From assembly GCF_009763805.1 (NCBI RefSeq), contig NZ_CP046804.1, positions 3,162,001 through 3,226,000 of the forward strand: a stretch of DNA of 64,000 bases. Direction: 5' to 3'. Origin of the DNA: Vibrio cidicii (GTDB lineage Bacteria; Pseudomonadota; Gammaproteobacteria; Enterobacterales; Vibrionaceae). The position numbers were made by a program, and so were the translations under genes. The notes under the pieces were generated by a model. It ran no database searches. It was given only the letters and a program-made list of their open reading frames with translations, and was not told the DNA's origin. Positions within the stretch are counted from its first letter, which is position 1. Each line of letters starts with the position of its first letter. Below, piece by piece: positions 31,634 through 42,051 of this stretch.

Positions 31634-32968
31634 ATGGCTAAAAAACCAGGACAAGATTTTCGTAGTGCTCAGAGCGGCTTAAGTGAACTGAAGTCGCGCT
31701 TATTATTCGTAATTGGTGCACTTTTAGTATTCCGAGCTGGCTCTTTTGTGCCGATTCCTGGTATTGACGCTGCTGTACTTGCCGATTTGTTCGAACAGCA
31801 AAAAGGCACCATCGTTGAAATGTTTAACATGTTCTCCGGTGGTGCACTTTCGCGTGCATCTATTCTAGCTCTGGGCATCATGCCGTATATTTCGGCATCG
31901 ATAGTTGTTCAGTTGCTAACAGTAGTTCATCCAGCGTTAGCGGAACTCAAAAAAGAGGGTGAAGCAGGCCGTCGTAAGATCAGCCAATATACACGCTACG
32001 GCACGCTTGTACTTGCAACTTTCCAAGCTATTGGTATTGCAACGGGCTTACCAAACATGGTCGACAATCTGGTTGTTATCAATCAAACCATGTTTACGCT
32101 TATTGCAACCGTGAGTTTAGTAACCGGTACCATGTTCCTAATGTGGTTAGGTGAACAAATTACAGAGCGAGGAATTGGTAACGGCATTTCGTTGCTGATT
32201 TTTGCAGGTATTGTTGCTGGATTGCCTCAGGCAATCGGACAAACAATCGAGCAAGCGCGTCAAGGTGAATTGCATGTACTTCTTCTGCTGTTAATTGCAG
32301 TGCTGGCTTTTGCAGTCATTTATTTCGTTGTTTTCATGGAGCGTGGTCAACGACGTATTGTTGTTAACTATGCGAAGCGTCAACAAGGTCGTAAAGTATT
32401 TGCAGCCCAGAGTTCACATTTGCCATTGAAAATAAATATGGCTGGTGTGATTCCTGCGATTTTCGCATCAAGCATTATTTTGTTCCCAGGAACATTGGCA
32501 CAGTGGTTTGGCCAAAATGGTGAAAGCAGCGCGTTCGGTTGGCTAACTGACGTGTCTTTGGCTTTGAGCCCTGGTCAACCTTTGTATGTCATGCTTTATG
32601 CGGCAGCGATTATTTTCTTCTGTTTCTTCTATACGGCGTTGGTTTTCAACCCGCGTGAAACAGCAGATAATCTGAAGAAGTCTGGTGCATTCGTACCCGG
32701 TATCCGCCCAGGTGAGCAGACAGCCAAATACATTGATAAAGTGATGACGCGTTTGACCTTAGCTGGTGCGCTCTACATTACCTTTATCTGTCTGATTCCG
32801 GAGTTCATGATGGTCGCGTGGAACGTTCGTTTCTACTTCGGCGGAACATCACTACTAATTGTAGTGGTTGTTATCATGGATTTTATGGCACAGGTACAGA
32901 CACATATGATGTCTCATCAATATGAGTCTGTGTTGAAGAAAGCGAATCTGAAGGGCTATGGCCGTTAA
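31634..32968 (+). CDS. secY: Preprotein translocase subunit SecY
   Basis: The central channel of the SecYEG inner-membrane translocon, 444 residues with ten predicted membrane helices. Conserved features include the plug-side segment [14 protein letters not shown], the cytosolic loop with [12 protein letters not shown], and the C5 loop [22 protein letters not shown] that contacts SecA and the ribosome. Located between rplO and rpmJ, the universal spc-operon position. Confidence 0.99.
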   Translation: MAKKPGQDFRSAQSGLSELKSRLLFVIGALLVFRAGSFVPIPGIDAAVLADLFEQQKGTIVEMFNMFSGGALSRASILALGIMPYISASIVVQLLTVVHPALAELKKEGEAGRRKISQYTRYGTLVLATFQAIGIATGLPNMVDNLVVINQTMFTLIATVSLVTGTMFLMWLGEQITERGIGNGISLLIFAGIVAGLPQAIGQTIEQARQGELHVLLLLLIAVLAFAVIYFVVFMERGQRRIVVNYAKRQQGRKVFAAQSSHLPLKINMAGVIPAIFASSIILFPGTLAQWFGQNGESSAFGWLTDVSLALSPGQPLYVMLYAAAIIFFCFFYTALVFNPRETADNLKKSGAFVPGIRPGEQTAKYIDKVMTRLTLAGALYITFICLIPEFMMVAWNVRFYFGGTSLLIVVVVIMDFMAQVQTHMMSHQYESVLKKANLKGYGR

Positions 32969-33009
32969 TTCGGTAATAGACTCAGCAGTTTCAATTACGG
33001 AGTTTAGCA

Positions 33010-33123
33010 ATGAAAGTTCGTGCTTCCGTTAAAAAAATCTGCCGTAACTGTAAAGTAATCAAGCGTAACGGTGTTGTTCGCGTGATTTGCAGTGAGCCAA
33101 AGCACAAGCAGCGCCAAGGCTAA
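33010..33123 (+). CDS. rpmJ: 50S ribosomal protein L36
   Basis: A 37-residue L36 of the zinc-binding type, with ligands Cys11, Cys14, Cys27 and His32 ([27 protein letters not shown]). The ATG lies 41 bp after secY. Zur-regulated zinc-free paralogues are common in this group but none is visible here. Confidence 0.97.
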
Positions 33124-33150
33124 TTCAGCAGAAATTTTTACTTGAAATAT

Positions 33151-33186
33151 AAGGTAGTGTCGAGTATATTCCTCGGCCTACCTTTT
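33151..33186 (+). terminator. Terminator-like hairpin between rpmJ and the alpha operon
   Basis: AAGGTAG pairs with CTACCTT, enclosing an inner CGAG/CTCG stem, and is followed by TTTT overlapping the stem base. It lies 27 bp after the rpmJ stop. It may attenuate spc read-through into rpsM. Confidence 0.55.
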
Positions 33187-33192
33187 GCGTGC

Positions 33193-33273
33193 AAAAGAAG
33201 TAGTATCCCGCAGCGTATCCATCACGGGCTTTGCTGCGGATAATTCTTTTATGAAACCTAGGAGTGAATAATG
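33193..33273 (+). promoter_or_regulatory. Alpha operon leader, S4-responsive pseudoknot region
   Basis: Nested stems AAAAGAA/TTCTTTT (33193-33199 with 33244-33250) and CCGCAGC/GCTGCGG (33208-33214 with 33233-33239) lie directly before the rpsM ribosome site AGGAG. An alternative CCCG/CGGG pairing is also possible. The E. coli alpha leader forms a pseudoknot bound by S4 that traps the ribosome; position and nested pairing agree, but the pseudoknot is not proven here. Confidence 0.65.
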
Positions 33274-33627
33274 GCCCGTATTGCAGGCATTAACATTCCT
33301 GATCAGAAACATGCTGTAATCGCTCTAACAGCGATCTACGGTATCGGCAAAACTCGCTCTAAAGCTATCTTAGCTGAAGTGGGTATTGCTGAAGATGTTA
33401 AGATCAGTGAACTAACTGAAGAGCAGATCGATCAACTGCGTGATGGTGTAGCTAAATACACTGTAGAAGGTGATCTACGTCGTGAAGTTTCCATGAACAT
33501 CAAGCGCCTAATGGATCTTGGCTGTTACCGTGGTCTTCGTCATCGTCGCAGTCTACCTCTACGTGGACAGCGTACTAAAACCAACGCTCGCACCCGTAAG
33601 GGTCCGCGTAAGCCGATCAAGAAATAA
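33271..33627 (+). CDS. rpsM: 30S ribosomal protein S13
   Basis: A 118-residue head protein that forms bridge B1 with L5, starting [17 protein letters not shown] and ending in the basic tail GPRKPIKK that contacts P-site tRNA. First gene of the alpha operon. Confidence 0.99.
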   Translation: MARIAGINIPDQKHAVIALTAIYGIGKTRSKAILAEVGIAEDVKISELTEEQIDQLRDGVAKYTVEGDLRREVSMNIKRLMDLGCYRGLRHRRSLPLRGQRTKTNARTRKGPRKPIKK

Positions 33628-33639
33628 TCGGGAAGGTAG

Positions 33640-34035
<396 letters not shown>

Positions 34036-34062
34036 CGTTTCTAGGAAGATTGGAGAAGAATC

Positions 34063-34683
34063 ATGGCAAGATATTTGGGTCCTAAGCTGAAGCTTAGCCG
34101 TCGCGAAGGCACTGACTTATTCCTTAAGTCTGGTGTTCGCGCGATCGATACCAAGTGTAAAATTGATAACGCACCAGGTGTACACGGCGCTCGTCGCGGT
34201 CGTCTATCTGAGTATGGCGTTCAGCTTCGTGAGAAGCAAAAAGTACGTCGTATGTACGGCGTTCTAGAAAAACAATTCCGTAACTACTACGCAGAAGCTG
34301 CTCGCCTGAAAGGCAACACTGGTGAAAACCTACTTCAGCTTCTTGAAGGTCGTCTTGATAACGTAGTTTACCGCATGGGCTTTGGCGCAACTCGCGCAGA
34401 AGCGCGTCAGCTGGTTAGCCACAAAGCTATCCTAGTTAACGGTAAAGTTGTAAACGTTCCTTCTTTCAAAGTAGCGGCTAACGACGTTGTTTCAATTCGC
34501 GAGAAAGCTAAACAGCAAGCTCGTATTAAAGCGGCTCTAGAAGTTGCTGAACAACGCGAAAAACCAACTTGGATTGAAGTAGATGGCGGCAAAATGGAAG
34601 GTACATTCAAGCGTATGCCTGAGCGTTCTGACCTGTCAGCTGACATCAACGAACAATTGATCGTCGAGCTTTACTCTAAGTAA
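34063..34683 (+). CDS. rpsD: 30S ribosomal protein S4
   Basis: A 206-residue primary assembly protein and, in enterics, the translational repressor of the alpha operon. N-terminal [16 protein letters not shown], then an S4 RNA-binding domain ([19 protein letters not shown]). The single N-terminal Cys means no zinc site is formed, as in E. coli. Confidence 0.99.
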   Translation: MARYLGPKLKLSRREGTDLFLKSGVRAIDTKCKIDNAPGVHGARRGRLSEYGVQLREKQKVRRMYGVLEKQFRNYYAEAARLKGNTGENLLQLLEGRLDNVVYRMGFGATRAEARQLVSHKAILVNGKVVNVPSFKVAANDVVSIREKAKQQARIKAALEVAEQREKPTWIEVDGGKMEGTFKRMPERSDLSADINEQLIVELYSK

Positions 34684-34707
34684 GGTTTAAACTAAAGAGA
34701 GGACACA

Positions 34708-35700
34708 ATGCAGGGTTCTGTAACAGAATTTCTTAAGCCACGTCTAGTTGACATTGAACAGATCAGCTCGACCCACGCAAAAGTAACTCTTGAGCCATTA
34801 GAGCGTGGTTTCGGCCATACTCTGGGTAATGCACTTCGCCGTATTCTGCTTTCTTCTATGCCTGGTTGTGCAGTCACAGAAGTAGAAATTGAAGGCGTAC
34901 TTCACGAGTACAGCACTAAAGAAGGTGTTCAGGAAGATATTCTTGAAATTCTTCTAAACCTTAAAGGTTTGGCTGTGCGCGTTGCCGAAGGCAAAGATGA
35001 AGTGTTCATTACACTGAATAAATCAGGCTCGGGCCCTGTGGTTGCAGGTGACATCACCCATGATGGTGATGTAGAGATCGCTAACCCTGAACACGTTATT
35101 TGTCATTTAACCGATGACAATGCTGAGATCGCAATGCGTATCAAAGTAGAACGTGGTCGTGGTTATGTTCCAGCTTCAGCTCGTATCCATACTGAAGAAG
35201 ATGAGCGTCCAATCGGTCGCCTACTTGTCGATGCTACTTTCAGCCCAGTAGACAAAATTGCCTACGCCGTTGAAGCAGCTCGTGTAGAACAGCGCACTGA
35301 CCTCGATAAGCTTGTTATCGATATGGAAACCAACGGTACTCTAGAACCTGAGGAAGCTATTCGCCGCGCGGCAACAATTCTTGCTGAGCAGTTGGATGCA
35401 TTCGTAGATCTTCGTGATGTACGAGTTCCTGAGGAGAAGGAAGAGAAGCCAGAATTCGATCCGATCCTACTCCGTCCTGTAGACGATCTTGAACTAACAG
35501 TTCGCTCTGCTAACTGTTTGAAAGCAGAAGCGATTCACTACATCGGTGATCTAGTACAACGTACCGAGGTTGAGCTACTTAAAACGCCAAACCTTGGTAA
35601 GAAATCTCTTACTGAGATTAAAGACGTACTGGCGTCACGTGGTCTGTCTCTGGGCATGCGCCTAGAAAATTGGCCACCTGCATCAATCGCTGAAGATTAA
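34708..35700 (+). CDS. rpoA: RNA polymerase subunit alpha
   Basis: A 330-residue alpha subunit. The N-terminal domain ([19 protein letters not shown]) dimerises and binds beta and beta'; after an acidic linker with [10 protein letters not shown], the C-terminal domain ([14 protein letters not shown]) binds UP-element DNA and activators such as CRP. The Arg265-equivalent lies in SANCLKAE surroundings. Located between rpsD and rplQ as in all gammaproteobacteria. Confidence 0.99.
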   Translation: MQGSVTEFLKPRLVDIEQISSTHAKVTLEPLERGFGHTLGNALRRILLSSMPGCAVTEVEIEGVLHEYSTKEGVQEDILEILLNLKGLAVRVAEGKDEVFITLNKSGSGPVVAGDITHDGDVEIANPEHVICHLTDDNAEIAMRIKVERGRGYVPASARIHTEEDERPIGRLLVDATFSPVDKIAYAVEAARVEQRTDLDKLVIDMETNGTLEPEEAIRRAATILAEQLDAFVDLRDVRVPEEKEEKPEFDPILLRPVDDLELTVRSANCLKAEAIHYIGDLVQRTEVELLKTPNLGKKSLTEIKDVLASRGLSLGMRLENWPPASIAED

Positions 35701-35726
35701 TCGATACTAGTTAGAAGGATTAGGTC

Positions 35727-36110
35727 ATGCGCCATCGTAAGAGTGGTCGTCAACTCAACCGCAACAGCTCACATCGTAAAGCGATGTTTAGCAACATGGC
35801 TAGCTCTCTTGTACGTCATGAAGTTATCAAGACTACATTGCCAAAAGCAAAAGAGCTACGTCGCGTAGTTGAGCCTTTGATTACACTAGCTAAGACTGAC
35901 AGTGTTGCTAACCGTCGTCTTGCGTTTGCACGTACTCGTGACAACGAAGTAGTTGCAAAACTATTTAACGAACTAGGTCCACGTTTTGCTGCTCGTCAGG
36001 GCGGTTACACTCGTATCCTAAAAGCTGGCTTCCGTGCTGGTGATAAAGCTCCAATGGCTTACATTGAGCTTGTAGATCGCCCAGCTGCTGAAGAAACTGC
36101 TGCTGAGTAA
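35727..36110 (+). CDS. rplQ: 50S ribosomal protein L17
   Basis: A 127-residue tunnel-exit protein starting [20 protein letters not shown]. It ends the alpha operon and is followed by a perfect terminator 18 bp on. Confidence 0.99.
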   Translation: MRHRKSGRQLNRNSSHRKAMFSNMASSLVRHEVIKTTLPKAKELRRVVEPLITLAKTDSVANRRLAFARTRDNEVVAKLFNELGPRFAARQGGYTRILKAGFRAGDKAPMAYIELVDRPAAEETAAE

Positions 36111-36128
36111 TCAGGTTCGTAAGAACGG

Positions 36129-36156
36129 AAAAGCCGAGCGATAGCTCGGCTTTTTT
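36129..36156 (+). terminator. Intrinsic terminator of the alpha operon
   Basis: AAAAGCCGAGC and its complement form an 11-bp stem around GATA, ending in a run of six T. Confidence 0.93.
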
Positions 36157-36190
36157 GTTGACATCATACTGAGATTTTGGCAAAAATTTC

Positions 36191-36273
36191 GCACCTCGCA
36201 CCTCGCACCTCGCACCTCGCACCTCGCACCTCGCACCTCGCACCTCGCACCTCGCACCTCGCACCTCGCACCT
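36191..36273. repeat. Tandem array of a 7-bp unit GCACCTC
   Basis: Eleven complete head-to-tail copies of GCACCTC plus a 6-base partial copy, with no visible mismatch, occupy the gap between the rplQ terminator and the fklB terminator. The unit is GC-rich, is not a multiple of three, and overlaps no supported gene. Its copy number makes it a likely variable-number tandem repeat. Confidence 0.95.
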
Positions 36274-36276
36274 AAA

Positions 36277-36300
36277 AAAAGCCGACCGAAGTCAGCTTTT
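36277..36300 (-). terminator. Intrinsic terminator of fklB
   Basis: Reading the minus strand, AAAAGC-GAC and GTC-GCTTTT pair around TTCG with one internal mismatch and run into seven T. It lies 24 bp after the fklB stop. Confidence 0.8.
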
Positions 36301-36323
36301 GTTATCCGTGTAGAAATCCGTGC

Positions 36324-36944
36324 TTAAACGATAGCAAGCAGTTCCACTTCAAAGACGAGTGCTGCAAATGGAGGAATCGATGCACCAGCGCCACGCTCAC
36401 CGTAAGCAAGGTCATGTGGGATGTACAGTTTCCATTTTGAGCCTACAGGCATCAGTTGCAGTGCTTCTACCCAACCTTTGATTACGCCAGTTACTGGGAA
36501 CTGTGCAGGCTGACCGCGAGACACTGAGCTATCAAATACTGTTCCGTCAACGAGTTCACCGTGGTAGTGAACGCGAACGGTTTTGTCTGAAGTTGGGATC
36601 TCGCCATTACCTTCAGTGATGATTTCATACTGTAGGCCAGAGTCTAGAACAGTCACTTCAGAGCGTAGTGCATTGTCTTTTAGGAATGCTTCGCCATCAG
36701 CAGCGGCCGCTTTTGCAGCCTCTGCACGTGCCGCTTCTGCACGTGTGTAAAGTTCTTGCAGGGCTTTGTTGATCTCGTCAACCTCGATTGCTGGCATGTC
36801 ACCAGTCAGTGCGGTGGCAATACCCGCAGCAATGGCATCTACGTTCAGACCGTCAAGGCCAGAACCCGCAAGTTGTTGACCCATTTGTAGACCAATACCG
36901 TAGCTGGCTTTTTGTTCTACCGTTTCAAATTTAATATCAGACAT
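36324..36944 (-). CDS. fklB: FKBP-type peptidyl-prolyl isomerase FklB
   Basis: A 206-residue prolyl isomerase of the FklB/FKBP22 type, with an N-terminal helical dimerisation domain (about 1-90, [12 protein letters not shown]) and a C-terminal FKBP domain ([39 protein letters not shown]). No signal peptide is present in the chosen start (MSDIKF), so it is probably cytosolic. The frame is open nine codons further upstream without a ribosome site. Divergent from the OapA-domain gene. Confidence 0.94.
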   Translation of the reverse strand: MSDIKFETVEQKASYGIGLQMGQQLAGSGLDGLNVDAIAAGIATALTGDMPAIEVDEINKALQELYTRAEAARAEAAKAAAADGEAFLKDNALRSEVTVLDSGLQYEIITEGNGEIPTSDKTVRVHYHGELVDGTVFDSSVSRGQPAQFPVTGVIKGWVEALQLMPVGSKWKLYIPHDLAYGERGAGASIPPFAALVFEVELLAIV

Positions 36945-37174
36945 AAAAGTCGCTCTTTTATCGCGTAACAAAGCCTCAAAGGATAACAGTTTCGACTAGA
37001 GGTTTAAATCTTTCTACTTCACAACGATGTAACTTATGTGCTGTGACGAGGCTCGTACTCTTGGCGGAATGTCAGCTTTTTTACCGTCTACTGACCGAGT
37101 TTGAGGGTAATTCTCTATACTCTGGTGGTTTGTATTTTTATACTAGAGAACAAAGGGGTTTGGAGAAGTTTGCA

Positions 37175-37738
37175 ATGAATCGTCGTAGAAAGAAGAAGCC
37201 ACAAACTGACTATTTGGCGCTTGCAAAAGAGAACGTGACCAAGATTGAGTTCAAGCCATTGTTAATGCGAGTTCGCCGCTTGTGGGCTTTCCTGCCGATC
37301 TTGCATCGCCGAGCTCTTGCGGTATTAGTACCAATACTGCTGATTCTTTTGCTTTGGCCGACGAAGAGACTCGACCCTCAACCTGTGGTAGAAAAAGCAC
37401 CGCAACGAGTTGCGCTTGACATCAATACTCGTGGATTAAGTGAGCAGCATGATTCACAGCAAACTGATAGCAACTCGGCGATGTGGCAAGAATACTTGGT
37501 GCAAAATGGCGATACGCTTGCACAAGTGTTTCGCACTAATCAATTGGCGATGGGCGATCTGAATGCTTTGGTTAAAATCGAAGGCACCGACAAACCACTG
37601 AGTCACATCAAGCAAGGTCAATTGGTCCGATTTAAGCTTAATGAGGCCGGACAGCTTGATATTTTGCAGTTGGAAAAAGGCAACAGCTCGGTGATGTTCT
37701 TTCGTCTTTCTGATGGGGGCTTTGGCCGCAGTAAGTAG
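37175..37738 (+). CDS. OapA-domain inner-membrane protein (YtfB-like)
   Basis: A 187-residue protein with a short basic cytosolic N-terminus, one membrane helix at about 45-65 (ALAVLVPILLILLLW), a variable linker, and a C-terminal opacity-associated protein A/LysM-like domain (YLVQNGDTLAQVF). Homologues such as E. coli YtfB bind glycans or peptidoglycan near the division site. The ATG giving MNRRRKKK has TTTGGAGAAG upstream; a longer open frame upstream is not used. Divergent from fklB with a 230-bp gap that shows no strong promoter match. Confidence 0.8.
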   Translation: MNRRRKKKPQTDYLALAKENVTKIEFKPLLMRVRRLWAFLPILHRRALAVLVPILLILLLWPTKRLDPQPVVEKAPQRVALDINTRGLSEQHDSQQTDSNSAMWQEYLVQNGDTLAQVFRTNQLAMGDLNALVKIEGTDKPLSHIKQGQLVRFKLNEAGQLDILQLEKGNSSVMFFRLSDGGFGRSK

Positions 37739-37753
37739 CCGCTTGGCCTCAAC

Positions 37754-38617
37754 TTATTCTGCGAACCGCCCGTGACGCAGCTTGGCAAAGACGCTTTGCC
37801 AAGGGAAAAGTGGTAACACAATCAGTAAGATACCAGCCCAAGTGACACGATCTGGGTATTCGGCGAAAGCATACATGCCAATCAAGGTCACAAACAGCAA
37901 GCCCGAGTATTCCGCTAACGCGATTTGTCCGGCGGGCGCTTTTCGATACGCCGCGACCGCGAGACCGTTATAACCCAAAATGCACACTGAGCTGGCGAAT
38001 ATGTACGCTGCGAGCGTAGGCGTGAGTGGTTGCCAATAAAGCAGCGCCAGCAGCAGGGAGACAGGCAGAGACAGCAGCGTTGTCCACCACAAAGTGGTCA
38101 CTACCGTCTGTTCAGCGGGCAGTTTTCTCACCAACACATTAAAGAAAGCCAGAGTGAGCGCGGTGCCGAGCGCAAAACAGGCTGCCCAATGAAATTGCTC
38201 AGGGCGCAATACCACCAACACACCGACAAATCCCACCATAGTCCCTAATACTTTTGCCAGAGAAGGCCTCTCTTTGAGTAACCAGACTGACAAGGGCAGC
38301 ATCAATAATGGCGCGGCGTAAAATACGGCGTTTGCGGTTGCCAAGGGTAAATAGGTAATGGAAACCATCATACAACCGCTGCCGATCAAGATCAGATGGG
38401 CGCGGGCTAAGGTAATGCGCGGCTGGGCCAGTGCTCGTTGTGTTTTGCGCTGCATCAGCCACAGTGGCGTGATCACCAATAATGAGAATAGCTGCCGGAG
38501 AAACATGTATTGAAATGGTGAGACGTTACCATCAATCAGTTTCACCGCGACATCAGATAGGGTTGCCAGCAAGTTGCCGACAACCAATAGGACGATCGCG
38601 TAGCTCGCGGGCGTCAC
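37754..38617 (-). CDS. DMT superfamily transporter (EamA family)
   Basis: A 287-residue inner-membrane protein with ten predicted helices in two EamA repeats. Family members export metabolites or amino acids; the substrate here is unknown. A GTG start is used, lying in the gap just after the restored elaA stop, so it is probably the second gene of an elaA transcript. No ligand-specific motif is visible. Confidence 0.83.
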   Translation of the reverse strand: MTPASYAIVLLVVGNLLATLSDVAVKLIDGNVSPFQYMFLRQLFSLLVITPLWLMQRKTQRALAQPRITLARAHLILIGSGCMMVSITYLPLATANAVFYAAPLLMLPLSVWLLKERPSLAKVLGTMVGFVGVLVVLRPEQFHWAACFALGTALTLAFFNVLVRKLPAEQTVVTTLWWTTLLSLPVSLLLALLYWQPLTPTLAAYIFASSVCILGYNGLAVAAYRKAPAGQIALAEYSGLLFVTLIGMYAFAEYPDRVTWAGILLIVLPLFPWQSVFAKLRHGRFAE

Positions 38618-38620
38618 TGC

Positions 38621-39071
38621 TTAAGCTCGCTTCATATCGACATGCGGAATGCCATCTTCCAGATACACTTCGGAAGTGACTACAAAACCGTGCTGCTGGT
38701 AGAACGGTTTGAGGTGTTTCCTGCGCGCCGATTTCAATCGCCTCATTCGGCCACAACTGCTGGCAATGCATAATCGATTGTTGCATCAGCTGATGCCCCA
38801 AGCCGCCACCGCGTGCATTATGTTTGGTCGCTACACGGCCAATACTTACGCTGTCGTAAGTGGTGCCGGCGGGGAGAAGACGAGTACACGCCACCAGCTC
38901 GCCGTTTTTATAACCGAGCAAATGATGCACTCCGTGCAGAATATCGTTGCCATCCAGTTCAGGGTAAGGGCAGTTTTGTTCGACCACAAACACGTCGACT
39001 CTCAGTTTGAGTAGTTGATACAGCTGAGTGGTTGAAAGCTGTGAGAAAGGCACAAGATGCCATTGGATCAT
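38621..39071 (-). CDS. elaA: GNAT acetyltransferase ElaA, with a one-base insertion
   Basis: A GNAT-fold N-acetyltransferase of the ElaA family, substrate unknown. The acyl-CoA pyrophosphate loop is seen in ARGGGLGHQLM and a second conserved segment in EIGAQ. The frame breaks at 38717-38721 (GAAAC in coding sense); reading GAAC restores IGAQEHLKPFYQQHGFV and an ending DMKRA at 38621-38623, giving 149 residues, normal for ElaA. As written it runs on in a wrong frame into the next gene to 38553. Confidence 0.88.
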
Positions 39072-39142
39072 AGTGATGTTTTCCGCTTAACGATAATAAG
39101 CAAACTGTACGCCTTGCGGGCGACTTTTGGCATTAACATAAG

Positions 39143-39715
39143 TTAAACTTTTTCATCCAGTTGGCGTTTTTTGATCCGGCTGAGGCTTACCGGAGTGATA
39201 CCCAGATACGCGGCAATTTGCCGATCACTGAGCCTTTCGAGTAACACGGGAAACTGCTGCTTAAACAGATGATACTTTTCCTCTGGGGTGTGTAGCAGCA
39301 GGAAACGTTCTTTGCGCTCTTTGTAAATCAATTGGGTTTCGAGCAAGTGGAGATATAACGGATGAGCGGATGCTCGCCAAGCTTGCAAGCATTCGATAGG
39401 AAAGGTGAGCAGATGAACTTGGGTGAGACTTTCCAGCAGAAATGGACTGCCTTGCTCGCGGATCAGGCTTTCAAAGCCGATCATCCAATCGACTTCCCAG
39501 TAAAACTCTTTGCTGAACTCTTTGCCTGATTCTGTCAGATAGCAGGCGTGGCAAAGTCCATCCAACAGGAAATAGCAGTGCTGCGGCGCTTCGCCTTGAT
39601 GGATCAATATGTGCCGAGTCGGTAACTGCAACTCTTTGGCGTTGGCGAGCACGTCTTGAATGGCCTCGTTTGAGAGGTTGAGCTGTTGTAGATATTGGGT
39701 GAAACGAGCAACCAT
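39143..39715 (-). CDS. Crp/Fnr-family transcriptional regulator
   Basis: A 190-residue protein with an N-terminal cyclic-nucleotide-binding-like domain (RHILIHQGEAPQHCYFLLDG) and a C-terminal helix-turn-helix (LSDRQIAAYLGITPVSLSRIKK). The Arg and Ser of the cAMP phosphate-binding cassette are not evident, so it probably senses something else or nothing. No Fnr-type cysteine cluster is present. It stands between elaA and cpdB on the same strand, with the cpdB terminator directly upstream. Confidence 0.82.
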   Translation of the reverse strand: MVARFTQYLQQLNLSNEAIQDVLANAKELQLPTRHILIHQGEAPQHCYFLLDGLCHACYLTESGKEFSKEFYWEVDWMIGFESLIREQGSPFLLESLTQVHLLTFPIECLQAWRASAHPLYLHLLETQLIYKERKERFLLLHTPEEKYHLFKQQFPVLLERLSDRQIAAYLGITPVSLSRIKKRQLDEKV

Positions 39716-39725
39716 AGCGATCCCT

Positions 39726-39758
39726 AAAAAAAAACCGCTGCCAAGTGACAGCGGTTTT
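39726..39758 (-). terminator. Intrinsic terminator of cpdB
   Basis: AAAACCGCTG and CAGCGGTTTT pair around an 8-base loop; on the minus strand the stem runs into a long T-tract. It lies 30 bp after the cpdB stop. Confidence 0.88.
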
Positions 39759-39788
39759 GAGTTTAAGGATTTCTCTTCGACAGAAAAG

Positions 39789-41751
39789 TTATTTCTGCAA
39801 ATTCAAGCGATACACCGCAAAGCCGACCTCATCGGTCGCCACTTGCTCCATCGGATAAATGCCTTTCGCTTTAATGAACTGCGCCGCTTTGTCGCTCGGT
39901 GAAGTTTCAAAGCGGATATCCAGCGCTTTTTCCGACTGAATAGGGGCAAAGGTCCAGTTGTTATCGGCGCTTGGGGTCACTTGCCCTTTCTCTTGGCTCA
40001 CACGTGAGATGTAGCTGGCCAGCACGCTGCGGTTTTCATCCGGTGAATCAAACGCCACAAATTCCGCGCCAGTACCTGGGAACTTGTTGCTGTACGCGCG
40101 GTAGTTGTTGGTCGCGATGATAAACGTCTGTTTCACGTCAATCGGCTTACCTTGATAGGTCAGATCAAGAATGCGCTGCGCTTCTGGATGAATCAGTTTG
40201 CAGTCGCCGTCATATTTAGCGGGCTGCGTAACGTCGATTTGGTAGTTCACGCCATCAATCACATCGAAGTTATAAGTGCGAAACCCATCCCAGTCGATTA
40301 AAGATTGCGGCGCGCTGCTGTTGACATCGATCTGCTTGAACTGGCCAGCGCTACACTCCAACCACTCTTTGACTTGCTGTCCGCTGACTTTCATCGCGAC
40401 CAGAGTGTTCGGGTAGAGATACAGATCGGCGGCGTTACGGAAGGTCAGTTGACCGGACTCCACTTCGGTAAAGTTGGCGGGATCATTCTTACGCCCGCCC
40501 GCTTTAAATGGCGCAGCGGCAGAAAGAAACGGGTAGCCCGGCTAGGTCAGGATCGCCTTGGATAAAGCGCTCAACGTAATCTTTTTGCGCCAAGTTGACG
40601 ATTTGTACCGTGGGATCATCCTGCACTAGGGCAAGGAAGCTGTACATCACGTCATTGGCTTTACCAATAGGTTGGTTGACAAAATCACGCGTGCCTTTGT
40701 GATCGGCGGCAAGCGCATCGACAATCGCGCTGTCGGCGTCAACTAAGGGCTTTTGGCTCGCTTTGTCAAAAATTGGCCGTGCTTGCGTTTGCCCTTTGAC
40801 CACCGACCATTTACCCTCTTTTTGTTGCAGCTCTAAATCGATGATGCCGACATGGCTGCCCCAGCGACCCGGCATCACAGCGGCCACGCCATTGATGGTG
40901 CCCTTTTGGTTATCGACGCCTTGAATATGGTCAAAACCCTTGCCCGGGAAAACCGCGTGCGAGTGGCCAAAGGCAATCGCATCAATGCCTTCGACTTGTG
41001 AAAGGTAGTAGACCGAGTTCTCTGCGCCGATTTTGTAGGGATCGGAAGAGACGCCGGAATGAGGGATAGCGACGATCACATCCGCGCCCTCTTTTTTCAT
41101 CTGTGGAACTAGGGCTTCTGCGGTCTCACGAATGTCTTTGGCAAACACTTTGCCTTCGAGGTTCTTCTTGTCCCACACCATGATCTGTGGTGGCACAAAG
41201 CCGATGTAACCCACTTTGATCGTATGTTCTGCGCCATTCACATCTTTAAAGCTGTGCTCTTTAATGAGGTAAGGCTTGAAGTAGTGCTTGCCGGTCTTTT
41301 GCTCAAACACGTTGGCGTTGATGTAGGGGAAGTTGGCGTCGTTAATGGTTTCGGCGAGAAATTCCAAACCGTAGTTAAACTCGTGGTTACCGATATTGCC
41401 GACATCGTAGTGCAATTGGTTCATCGCCTTATACACCGGATGAACTTCACCCGCTTTGATGCCCTTGGCTGCCATGTAGTCACCCATCGGGCTGCCTTGG
41501 ATCAAATCACCGTTATCCACCAACACGCTGTTAGTCACTTCGGCTTGTGCTTGCTTCACCAAAGTCGCGGCACGGGTTAGGCCAATTTGCTGTGAAGGTT
41601 TATCTTTGTAGTAGTCGTAGTCCATCACATTGGTGTGAATATCGGTGGTTTCGATGATTCGCAATTGAATGGTTTCGGCCATCGCCGGGCCCGCGATAGC
41701 GAGCATGCTGGTTAAAACGGCCAGAGAGAGAGGGTTCACTGCCACTTTCAT
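39789..41751 (-). CDS. cpdB: 2',3'-cyclic-nucleotide 2'-phosphodiesterase/3'-nucleotidase, with a one-base insertion
   Basis: Periplasmic metallophosphoesterase that hydrolyses 2',3'-cyclic nucleotides and 3'-nucleotides for scavenging. A Sec signal ([10 protein letters not shown]) is followed by the metal-binding motifs [16 protein letters not shown] and GNHEFNYG, a HSHAVFPG motif, and a C-terminal 5'-nucleotidase domain with [10 protein letters not shown]. The frame breaks at 40526-40530 (GTTTC in coding sense); reading GTTC restores [15 protein letters not shown] and one 653-residue protein, normal for CpdB. The ATG at 41751 has GGAG upstream; a GTG four codons earlier is less likely. CpdB is preferred over UshA by collinear similarity to E. 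coli CpdB. Confidence 0.93.
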
Positions 41752-42051
41752 TTTTTGCTCCACAAGAGTCAGAGAGGAAGATTCGGTGACTAATGTAGCA
41801 AAATATAATGAAAGCCATATTTAACTGGCTAAAAAAGTGTGATTTCAGCCGATTACTTTATGCCATTCTGTGCACTGCTTGCCATCTTTTGCCGTGGTGA
41901 GGCTTGTTGTGTGAGCAAAAGAGAAAAGTGCATGAGTTAGATAGAAAACTTCTTAGCAGTTTTTTGAATAAAAAATGAAATTTTAGAATTTCAGGTAATA
42001 TAAAGAGCTCGCCATAATGCGCTTATCAAAAGTTCAATGGAAGCACGGCGT
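41752..42051. other. Divergent intergenic region between cpdB and cobA
   Basis: This AT-rich 300-bp region should hold promoters for cpdB and for the cobA-cys operon. -10-like hexamers (CATAAT near 42013, TATATT on the minus strand near 41800) are present but lack well-spaced -35 partners. I see no clear CysB or CRP site and no gene. Confidence 0.5.

Noticed and set aside
35965..36264. A reading frame on the minus strand across the heptamer array (MRGARCEV-type repeats)
   Set aside because: It is a by-product of the tandem repeat, overlaps rplQ in antisense, and has no ribosome site.
36191..36273. CRISPR array
   Set aside because: The unit is 7 bp with no spacers, and no cas genes are present.
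38553..39071. A longer 172-residue elaA product running in one frame
   Set aside because: The frame after 38717 gives a sequence unrelated to GNAT proteins and overlaps the DMT transporter start; the shifted frame restores a normal ElaA.
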